Below, one piece after another: positions 57,010 to 64,000 of a stretch of DNA of 64,000 nt (positions are counted from its first letter, which is position 1; the number at the start of each line of letters is the position of its first letter). A program made the translations under genes and the position numbers. Source of the DNA: Hemileia vastatrix (Eukaryota; Basidiomycota; Pucciniomycetes; Pucciniales; Zaghouaniaceae); the NCBI GenBank assembly GCA_030280995.1, contig JASXTE010000017.1, positions 10,316,498 to 10,380,497 of the forward strand, given 5' to 3'. The notes under the pieces were generated by a model, which was not told where the DNA came from, made no database searches, and saw only the letters and a program-made list of their open reading frames with translations.

Positions 57010-57046
57010 TGTTCTTTAGCAGTGTGCCAATTAAGATCAGACAAAA

Positions 57047-57363
57047 TGTTAAGACTTAGGAAGGTGGACTACTACTAGCGCTCATGCTAGCCTTAATAGG
57101 AATGACTATGCTGGGTACAGCAGTGAGACAAACTAGACTGACTATGTTGGGACTACCAACAGCAAGGGAAGGTGGGACTGACCATGCTACTTTTAGCAGT
57201 GAGACAAGAGAGTAATTAGATTACTATAGAAGTTGTCTGATGAGGAGTGCACCACAGTGCTTGCCCCATATAACCCTCTTATGTAATACCCACTCCTCTG
57301 CCTCTTTACAATTCATAGCGCCCATAGCGCTCCTCTTCCCCACCTCACAACCAAATCCTAACA
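57047..57363 (-). repeat. 5' LTR of element D
   Basis: 317 bp, plus-strand TGTTAAGACTTAGG ... CCAAATCCTAACA, with TGTTA/TAACA ends. It lies 38 bp from the gag start. Confidence 0.7.
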
Positions 57364-57729
57364 CCCCCTAATATAAATATATTAAGATAAAATAGAAAAA
57401 ATTAAATTAAATTAAATTAAGTTAATATAATAAAAATAAAAATAATATAATATAATTAAAAGGAAATAAAAGGAAATAAAAAGGCTATCCATTACTAAGT
57501 CTTTAAAAATAAAATTTGGCACAAAAATGATGGCATTCTAGCCCCAACTCAGAAGAAAGATTATCTATGAGAAAATTGTAACCCTTAATTTTTGAAGGAT
57601 GAGATAAAACTAATTTTTTTGATAAATAGATAACACTAATTTGATGAATTAAATCAAAACTTCTGATGGAATGATAACACTAATTCTCATTTTATTTTAT
57701 TTTACTTTATTTTACTTGATTTTATGATC
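57364..57729. other. AT-rich, nothing recognised
   Basis: Short AATTA/AATTAA repeats near 57395-57420; no coding signal. Confidence 0.4.
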
Positions 57730-58065
57730 TTATGTTATGTTATATTATATTATGTTATATTATTCTTTATTTTATTATATTTTATTATATTATATTATAT
57801 TATATTATATTATATTATATTATATTATATTATATTATATTATATTATATTATATTATATTATATTATATTATATTATATTATATTATATTATATTATAT
57901 TATATTATATTATATTATATTATATTATATTATATTATATTATATTATATTATATTATATTATATTATATTATATTATATTATATTATATTATATTTTAT
58001 TATATTATATTATATTATATTATATTATATTATATTATATTTTATTATATTATATTTAATTTAAT
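57730..58065. repeat. (TTATA)n pentanucleotide microsatellite
   Basis: About 60 units of TTATA, pure between about 57791 and 57993 and imperfect at both ends. Because the period is 5, all three plus frames stay open; the resulting Ile/Leu/Tyr frames are not genes. Confidence 0.95.
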
Positions 58066-58302
58066 ATAATTTAATTTATTATACTTTATTTTATTTAAAT
58101 TGAGACATTAAGATTATTTTTTTGGAATCATTAACTGCTCATGTGTCAGCTTCTCGCAATTGTTTGCAGGCCGCGGGCCGTACTAAACGTTTGCAGCACG
58201 TGACCTATGCTGTAGACTTGTAATGAGGCCGAGCGAACGTTTCCAAACGTTCCGCATCATGGTCGTGAGCTAAAAAAGAAGAAAAATAAAATAAAATAAA
58301 TA

Positions 58303-58423
58303 CAGCTATATGGGAAAACCTTGCTCTTTTTCCGCCCCTCATCCCCCGCCAAAAGCGGTTTAAACTCATGTTTTTGGCGTAGAGTGGAAGGCAAAAACAC
58401 AGCGAGTTTTTCCCAAATAGCTG
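58303..58423 (+). mobile_element. 121-bp hairpin MITE
   Basis: TA|CAGCTATATGGGAAAACCTT at the left, AGTTTTTCCCAAATAGCTG|TA at the right, with inner CCCCCGCCAAAAGCGGTTTA and CATGTTTTTGGCG forming the hairpin arms. TA on both sides is the target dinucleotide of the Tc1/mariner superfamily. Confidence 0.85.
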
Positions 58424-58590
58424 TATAAACTTAGAAAAAAAAAGCGTGAGTACTCAATTGAAAAAAATAAAAATAAACTGCGAAAAATAAAAGCGTGACT
58501 ACTCAATTGAAAAAAATAGAAAATGACGTCACCAGCTGTAGAATAGGCCGCCTGTACTATCCATTTATACGGTCCCTACATTTACATATA

Positions 58591-58711
58591 CAACTATTTG
58601 GGAAAAGCTTGCTGTGTTTTTGCCTTCCACTCCCCGCTAAAAACATGAGTTTAAGCCGCTTTTGACAGGGGATGAGGGGCGAAAAAAGAGCAAGGTTTTC
58701 CCAAATAGCTG
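58591..58711 (-). mobile_element. 121-bp hairpin MITE, inverted copy
   Basis: Same length as the preceding copy, in opposite orientation: TA|CAACTATTTGGGAAAAGCTT ... TTTTCCCAAATAGCTG|TA, inner CCGCTAAAAACATGAG and GCCGCTTTTGACAGGGG. Confidence 0.85.
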
Positions 58712-58826
58712 TACCATTAATCGTGTTTTCCCATATGTCATTTACTGTATCATCTGTGGAGAATATATTTCAGCTATTATTAACTATTAAATATGAAATA
58801 TACGTATGTAGCACGACAATTATGTA

Positions 58827-58957
58827 CAGCTAATCCTGAAAAGCTTGCGGTTGTTTTGCATCCCATTCCCAGCCAAAATCATGAATTTAGGTCAGCTGAC
58901 CTATGCTTTTGGCGGAGATGAGAGGCAAGAAAACCGCAAGCTTTCCATGATTAGCTG
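58827..58957. mobile_element. 131-bp hairpin MITE, second subfamily
   Basis: TA|CAGCTAATCCTGAAAAGCTT GCGG at the left and CCGCAAGCTTTCCATGATTAGCTG|TA at the right. Inner CAGCCAAAATCATGAATTTA and TGCTTTTGGCGGAG arms. It shares CAGCTA ends and the AAAGCTTGC core with the first subfamily. Confidence 0.8.
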
Positions 58958-59327
58958 TATTTATAAAAGCAAGTTAAAAAATGTAGATGATACATCACTT
59001 TACTCTCCTTTAACAAATTTCAAACACAAAAAAATTTTTCGACAAAAGGTGCGAAAGATGAACTAACTGCATGACATGAGAGTGAATTCTTGACAGAAAG
59101 ATATCTGTATAAAATCTAAACGGAAATTTTTAGGTACAATATTTCATATCTGGTATATTATTCTTGTCGTTTGTGAGAGTGCATACAAGGTGGAACTGGT
59201 CCTATACACGCCAAAGAGGCTTTACTTTATGGTTTGTAGAGAAGAAAGTCACTCCTTCGTGTCAGAGTAACTTCTAAGTAAGTGATCAATTACCTTTGAA
59301 ATTTCACGACCCACCCTGGTGAAAAGA

Positions 59328-59334
59328 TATAAAG
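59328..59334 (+). promoter_or_regulatory. TATA box
   Basis: GATATAAAGGCC, about 95 bp upstream of the proposed start of the secreted protein gene. Confidence 0.5.
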
Positions 59335-59423
59335 GCCACACATCTTTGTCCCTCCTCACCATCCCATCAGTCTCTTCAGAAGGCATTTTCAAAACCACTT
59401 TTTCCCATCTCTTATTGCAGTAC

Positions 59424-59702
59424 ATGATGAAGTCAATACTATTTGCTTTGCTTTTCTCTCTTTACACTATAGTAGCTGCTACTCCCATCCCTCATACTCT
59501 CAACCCTGTTATCTCCAGCCCTACTAATATGAATAATGCTACCGCCATACCTACTGATAAAGCCGAACTGCACGCAAAGCCCTCTGGCGCAAAGCCAAAA
59601 TTTTTCCCTAGCCCTTATCCTTTTTACTTACGGCCCAGCCTCTTTGCCGAGATATATGCTTTACTTTTCGGGCCCTACCCCCCATACCCATGGTTATATT
59701 AG
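59424..59702 (+). CDS. small secreted protein, effector candidate
   Basis: 92 codons. The N-terminus MMKSILFALLFSLYTIVAAT is a good signal peptide (short basic start, hydrophobic core, small residues before a likely cut near residue 19-20). The mature part has no Cys, is rich in Pro, Tyr and Phe (FFPSPYPFYLRPSLF, FGPYPPYPWLY) and ends at TAG/TTA context with TAG following TAT TAG. Start chosen at the first Met of the hydrophobic segment, 90-95 bp after a TATA box; upstream codons in the same frame look like leader. AATAAA at 59958 could serve as polyadenylation signal. No homologue recognised; secretion is prediction, host-interaction role is inference from being a probable rust. Confidence 0.5.
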   Translation: MMKSILFALLFSLYTIVAATPIPHTLNPVISSPTNMNNATAIPTDKAELHAKPSGAKPKFFPSPYPFYLRPSLFAEIYALLFGPYPPYPWLY

Positions 59703-60190
59703 GTTCAGTCAGTAATAAGTGAGCCTAATCCTTTATACTATTTTTTTCTTAAATTTCAACTAAACAGCCCACCCCTATATAGTACCACCGCACCTGGAGT
59801 ACTGGCCATTCCTTCTTTTACCTGATCTAAATTTTTATTTCCACCAATTACTTGTCAATGCCATTCTTCTCTTGCATTTGGATCATTCCCTCCTTAGGTC
59901 TATTTTTACATAATTTTTATTTACTTATAAAGATAAAGTTTAGCCTTTCTTTTTTAAAATAAAGTTTTAAATTGCACTTTAAGTAATTGAATGTGAAAGT
60001 TTAAATAATTACAGCTGGTACAAGAAGAAAATAGAGTTGGAGAACAAAGGATCAAATATTCTTGTGTCAGATTTAAAAAATAGCACTTATCCGGAGACAG
60101 CCTCAATGTTATTAGACGACGCCTATATTACTGAATATAATAATAACATTCACGTTGTACAACCCTCTGCCATGAACAGCCTATTACACA
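59703..60190. other. 3' region of secreted protein gene and intergenic DNA
   Basis: No second gene seen. The left end of a possible 565-bp inverted-repeat element, TTATCCGGAGACAGCCT, lies at 60087. Confidence 0.3.
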
Positions 60191-60311
60191 CACCTATTTG
60201 AGGAGAGCCAGCTCTTTTTTTGCACCTCATCCCCCGCCAAAAGTTGCTTTAACTCATGTTTTTGGTGGGGAGTGTAAGGCAAAAAGCCAGCTAGCTTTTC
60301 CCTAATAGCTG
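60191..60311 (+). mobile_element. hairpin MITE, first subfamily
   Basis: CACCTATTTGAGGAGAGCCAG ... (left end decayed) to AGCTTTTCCCTAATAGCTG|TA, inner CCCCCGCCAAAAGTTGC and CATGTTTTTGGTGGGG. Same orientation as the 58303 copy. Confidence 0.75.
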
Positions 60312-60756
60312 TATGTTAAATACATTTTTTTCCAGCGTCTACCTGGAATAATCAGTACGTATGTACATACTTGTTTAACCAGCACTAACATTTATAACGA
60401 AAATAAAGGAATTCTAACCCTAAAATTTGAAAATATAATGAGACTGAGTTAATAATACTGCTAACTTCCTAGAGGGAACAATATTGCTAACTTTTTTGAG
60501 TGAAAGAATCAACTCAGCTGGTTGTATATATTAAGCACGTTCACATACATAGTAGGTTCTGCGTGACAGAGAATAGTACAGTATTTATGAAATAACTATA
60601 TTTAGTAATGTAGGCTGTCGCTGGATAAAATCGAGGTTGTCGCCGGATAACTGCCCTCAAAAAACCAGACACAATGAGGAAAGATGTTATTATAGTTAAT
60701 CCAAAGTTTATCTTACTATTTGCGCGGCTATGTGGACAGATGTAGGAAAGTGATAT

Positions 60757-60875
60757 AGCAAAACCTGAAAAGCTTGCGGGTTTCTTGTCTCAGATCCTCC
60801 GCCAAAAACATGAGTTAAGGCCCCCGTTGGCAGGGAATAAGTGGCAAAAACCCGCAAGCTTTCCAGGATTAGTTG
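60757..60875. mobile_element. hairpin MITE, second subfamily
   Basis: GCAAAACCTGAAAAGCTTGC ... GCAAGCTTTCCAGGATTAGTTG with inner CCGCCAAAAACATGAGTTAA and CCCGTTGGCAGGG. Ends are decayed but clearly match the 58827 copy. Confidence 0.75.
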
Positions 60876-61496
60876 TTAAAGGAATTCAGTTACTGTTACG
60901 GTGTCATTCGGCTTAGGCGAGACCTCACACCCGTCCCTTTGAAAATGTCAAGTATGATCATTTACTACAGATTTGTCATAACAAAGAATACGGTAAATAA
61001 TGTTAATCATTAATGTGGAATAGAACATAACAACGTATATTTAGAGCTATTCATGTATATAAACAGTGTATTTAGACTGATGAATGTTTCCTCAACCGAG
61101 GCTTCGGTTCATTACAGGTTAGAAACATTCTTCTATATTGATTCCCTTAGAGCATCCCTAGCCGTGTCGGTAAAATGGTTCGGTATGCATATTTTACCGA
61201 CTTATTCCCCAATCGTTGCTCAATTAGACTCTAGTAACTAATTTATTCTGTAGTCATATAATCAAATGAGCAAAGTTGCTTGAGTAGCTTCTGTAATTGC
61301 CAAAACCTCGTGCCACTTTTTTTTGACTCAACCATTATCTTTTGAAGCCAGACGTGCCTCATTAATTACTTATCTGTTTTTTCACCCACACTCCACACAA
61401 AAATAGCCACTACTATTCACTAAATTACTACTTATATTTGCATTTCACACCTCAGCCACAACTTCTGATCTATAATAGCTAATTAAAAAGTTATTT
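60876..61496. other. intergenic with one short hairpin
   Basis: GTCGGTAAAAT ... ATTTTACCGAC (61166-61201) is a perfect 11-bp stem with a 14-nt loop. A 62-codon plus-strand frame at 61053-61241 spans it and has no motif; not called. Confidence 0.4.
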
Positions 61497-61673
61497 ATGT
61501 CGACTGAATCTAAGAAGAAAAGGTCTCCTAGTTGGCACCCCCAAGAAGAAGAACAACTTACTTTGTCATGGATAAGCATCAGTGAGCAACCCAAGTGCTC
61601 CACATACCAAGCTGGAGAGACATTTTACAAAAAGATAGAAGCTGTCAGCCAGGCTACTAGACTTACCCAGTGA
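61497..61673 (+). pseudogene. SANT/NAM-like DNA-binding domain fragment
   Basis: 58 codons: basic start MSTESKKKRSPSW, then HPQEEEQLTLSWISISEQPK and TYQAGETFYKKIEAV, which follows the pattern W..eED..L..sW...s.d...g..Q....F...I of SANT/NAM-type domains found in transposon accessory proteins. It stops at TGA after RLTQ, before the third helix. Probably a transposon remnant; it differs from the Myb/SANT-like genes at 1607 and 21748. Confidence 0.5.
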
Positions 61674-61833
61674 AATAATTAATTATTTACTGGATGAAGC
61701 CGCACCCTATCATTTTTAATTATCATTTAATTATCATTTAGTTACATTAAAATTAGTTATAATAAATTAACTAATTACAAAATGTTAAAATTAAATTAAT
61801 TAATTAAATAAATAATTAAAATTAAAATTATAA

Positions 61834-62468
61834 TTTTGTCCCTTATATTTTTCTCTAACACCGTGCTCATTTGACAGGTTGGGAAAAAATAAAATTTTAT
61901 ATTAAAAAATAAATACAAAGATAAAATAAGATTTAAATATTCAAATAATATTAAATATATACAAAAAAAAATCAAATTTCTTATTTAGGATTGACTTTTA
62001 CAGTAAATATTAAAAATATTGATGTATTTCTGACATACTCTGTAAATACATCTTTTTGACGCCTTCTTTTTAGAATAACTTTATTATTTGAAATACTCTT
62101 TCTGGAATGTTCTTTTCCTCTCTCTTTTCCTACTGTTTTTAGAATTTGTTTTCCGTGCTTTGTCTCTCCTTTGCCTATAAAAAGGCCTCTCCTTTTGTTG
62201 TCTTTTGATCATTCTATTTTACCAACTCATTTTATTACAACAATAACCAACTAAACACTTATTCTTATATTCTATATTATTAGTATTTACAATAGCGTAA
62301 TTCTAAAGTATAATTTATATTAATATTTTAAAACCTACCTCTTTTATTGAGTAAAAAATTCAACTTGAATTAAGAAATACGTACAAATCTGTTGAGAACC
62401 CATTATAGCCTTTTAAATCCTCGTAGAACTACGTACCAAATCTTCTAGACAAAAAGTATACCTTGACA
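61834..62468 (+). repeat. 5' LTR of chromovirus E (left edge uncertain)
   Basis: The right edge ACCTTGACA followed by ATTGGGAACC parallels the LTR/PBS junction of element C (CAGCCTGACA then ATCGGGGGCC). A TATA box CCTATAAAAAGGCC at about 62176 is followed by TTTTGATCATTCTATTTT, as in the element C LTR. The left boundary is a guess; no copy of the other LTR is in the window. Confidence 0.45.
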
Positions 62469-62607
62469 ATTGGGAACCTTTCCGAAATATCGACGGCGCA
62501 ACGTTACTTGAGGCGTAATCGAGAGGACCATCGGCGTAGAAGCACCTGTAAAGGACGAGTGGAGGCAAGAAAACAACGAACGTCATACGTCACGTGATAA
62601 AAGTTTT

Positions 62608-62681
62608 TGCTGCGAACGGGAATCGAACCGCGCTCCAAAACTTAAGTTCATATACTGACTAAAGATCGTATATATCGTGGT
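62608..62681 (-). other. tRNA-like remnant (B-box match)
   Basis: On the minus strand GGTTCGATTCC is a perfect pol III B-box followed by CCG and TTCGCAGCA, an acceptor-like end. The T-stem does not pair well and a matching 5' acceptor (TGCTGCGA complement) is absent, so it is at most a tRNA-derived remnant or SINE head, not a functional tRNA. Confidence 0.2.
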
Positions 62682-62928
62682 AATTATTGTGATTACTATT
62701 TGTGGGTTACTCTTCACTCTTCATTTGCTACGTATTTCCTTTTACTCAGCACTCTGTAAGTGGCATTAATTTGCTCATTTTGCAGGGGGAGGTGTCTGGT
62801 AATTGGAATTTAATTTTATTATTATATTTTTTTTTATTTTTCCTGGTTGACCATAATAGAGCAATAACTGTTCTTAGTCCCAGAGGTAATAAAATAATTA
62901 TATATTAATATTAATTATTATCATTTTT

Positions 62929-63420
62929 CAGTTGACAATTGTCCTGATTAATTTGAATTTTAATTGTTCCAGTTGACAAACTGTCCTGACAATAAAATAT
63001 TTTATTAAATAAAATAATTATTATAATTTTTCAGTTGACATTTGTCCTGATTAATTAATTGTTCCAGTTGACAAATTGTCCTGACAATTATATTTTTTTT
63101 TTAATAATTAACATTTCATTACTTCAGTTGACTTTGAGTCCTGGTAATCCAATAAATCTTTTTAAGTAATAAAATTCATATTTAAATTATTTCAGTTGAC
63201 ATTAAGTCCTGGTAGTTAATTAATCAGTTAAAATAATTTTTATTAATAAAGATTCATATTTGATTATTTCAGTTGACAATAAATCCTGGTAATAAATTAG
63301 TTGATTTAAATCCTGAAAATAAAAATTAATAGATATTCTAATTTATTTCTACAGTTGATTGCATTATCCTGGTTTTAAATTTTTTTATTAATTTTATTTA
63401 AGTTGATTTTTATCCTAATA
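62929..63420 (+). repeat. array of ten CAGTTGAC-N5-GTCCTG motifs
   Basis: Motif starts at about 62929, 62970, 63032, 63065, 63125, 63193, 63270, 63298, 63352 and 63400. The clearest form is TTTCAGTTGACATTAAGTCC then TGGTA. Copies 1-2 and 3-4 form a higher-order pair of about 100 bp. Spacers are AT-rich and unrelated. Confidence 0.85.
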
Positions 63421-63527
63421 AGATTTTTTTTTTTGATTTATTTTTATTTTATTTCTGTTAAATAAAAATTAAAAATAAAAGACTAATTAATTTTGTCTCT
63501 TTTCCTTCATTTCAGTAGAATCTTAAA

Positions 63528-64000
63528 ATGACTGATCAAAGTGGTTTTACTGCACGTGAAGAAGAACTAGACTTAATTGATTATGATGAGCCTACTTCTG
63601 TAAGTTCTCCTTTAACAAGAAGAATTTCTCAAACTAATAAATCCTTGCCCCAAACAGGATGTGGAAATGGAAGAAGTAGAAATCCTAGTGGACAATACTC
63701 AGGATCAGAAACCCAAGACAAACCCACCAGAAGAGCTTCCAAGAGGCTTCAAAATAAAAAAGATGCCGTTGTCCCAGCAGATAAAGAATCTGTCAACCCA
63801 CATAAAGGAGTTAAAGACAGACAGCTTAAAACTAAAGGTAATGGTAGATGCCTTGGAAGAATGGGAGAAAAGAAAAAATACTTCTCTCCAAGAGAAAAGG
63901 AAACCTCTTCCTCCCAGGGATCAACAACAATTGGCTCCCCAATCCCAAGAGATGGTAGAAGTGTCCAAGTGGCAGTGGGACTGGCTCAACACTCAGTGGG
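63528..64000 (+). CDS. chromovirus E gag, 2 exons, runs off the window
   Basis: Exon 1 63528-63599 (MTDQSGFTAREEELDLIDYD then EPTS), intron 63600-63657 (58 nt, donor GTAAGT, branch-like ACTAAT, acceptor AAACAG), exon 2 from 63658 (DVEMEEVEILVDNTQDQK). The spliced frame shows a helical LSQQIKNLSTHIKELKTDSL segment and ends in view with SKWQWDWLNTQW, matching KWKWGWYDQNY of element C. The unspliced frame is also open to the window edge (about 157 codons, SR/K-rich). No stop in either, so this copy may be younger than B and C. Confidence 0.65.
   Translation, partial: MTDQSGFTAREEELDLIDYDEPTSVSSPLTRRISQTNKSLPQTGCGNGRSRNPSGQYSGSETQDKPTRRASKRLQNKKDAVVPADKESVNPHKGVKDRQLKTKGNGRCLGRMGEKKKYFSPREKETSSSQGSTTIGSPIPRDGRSVQVAVGLAQHSV

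Larger units (their letters stand above)
54460..57363 (-). mobile_element. Ty3/gypsy element D, 5' half, truncated by element A
   Basis: Minus strand: LTR (57047-57363), gag, protease, RT up to just after the catalytic motif, then cut by the element A LTR at 54459. RT sequence (HNIHVKEGVEHKLAFCTKFG, YLDDILIYSRSMEENQ) places it in a third Ty3/gypsy lineage. The remaining pol is not found left of 33128. Confidence 0.8.
62469..63527 (+). other. leader of chromovirus E
   Basis: About 1 kb between LTR and gag start. It contains a tRNA-like segment, then AT-rich DNA with the motif array at 62929-63420. Putative splice-like pairs TTGCAG..TCTGGTAATT near 62780-62800 and TTCTTAG..GAGGTAATA near 62870-62890. 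Confidence 0.45.

Noticed and set aside
57724..58069. Three overlapping ~110-codon Ile/Leu/Tyr frames
   Set aside because: Produced by the (TTATA)n microsatellite; a period of five keeps all three frames open.
61053..61241. 62-codon plus-strand frame
   Set aside because: No motif, spans an 11-bp hairpin, and has no neighbouring gene signals.
62608..62681. Functional tRNA gene
   Set aside because: B-box is perfect but the T-stem and acceptor stem do not pair; kept only as a low-confidence tRNA-like remnant.
62929..63420. CRISPR-like array
   Set aside because: Spacing is irregular (28-77 bp), spacers are AT-rich, and the array sits in a retrotransposon leader.

Overview
This is an AT-rich eukaryotic window with clear fungal character. 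The two housekeeping genes are cut by seven short introns each (about 55-100 nt, GT-AG with one GC-AG), which is the basidiomycete pattern. The extreme load of nested Ty3/gypsy, PIF/Harbinger, Tc1/mariner and CACTA-ended elements, plus the low GC, suggests a rust fungus (Pucciniales) with an expanded genome. The taxonomic call is inference from architecture and protein motifs; no search was run.

Layout. 1-2.5 kb: right part of a PIF/Harbinger-like element with a Myb/SANT-like gene, abutting a Tc1 transposase tail. 3.2-4.1 kb: an LTR-like segment and a 40-bp tandem repeat. 5.36-6.80 kb: a complete transaldolase gene (+). 6.8-8.8 kb: low-complexity intergenic DNA. 8.78-10.68 kb: a complete signal peptide peptidase gene (-). 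10.9-11.6 kb: a 5'-truncated Tc1/mariner element. 11.9-16.1 kb: a pyrimidine minisatellite, two MITEs, an LTR fragment and AT-rich DNA. 16.12-22.99 kb: a Harbinger-like element with ATT target duplication, itself carrying a fold-back repeat into which an LTR element inserted and was reduced to a solo LTR (TSD TAGTG). 23.2-32.7 kb: a decayed Ty3/gypsy chromovirus (element C, +). 33.1-54.5 kb: a second Ty3/gypsy element (A, -), whose integrase gene is split by a complete third chromovirus (B, -, 38848-47494, TSD AAACC). 54.5-57.4 kb: the 5' half of a fourth Ty3/gypsy element (D, -), truncated where A begins. 57.7-58.1 kb: a pentanucleotide microsatellite. 58.3-61 kb: a cluster of short hairpin MITEs around a small predicted secreted protein gene. 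61.5 kb: a SANT-like fragment. 61.8-64 kb: the 5' end of another chromovirus (E, +), with a long leader of repeated short motifs and a spliced gag that runs off the window.

Functionally the host genes are transaldolase (pentose phosphate pathway), signal peptide peptidase (ER intramembrane proteolysis) and one candidate small secreted protein. Everything else is mobile DNA. The most instructive signals are the transaldolase start codon that appears to be split by an intron, a 58-nt intron near the gag start in two chromoviruses, the repeated motif array in the leader of element E, an antisense zinc-finger-like ORF in element A, and MITEs whose target duplications can be verified inside the window.
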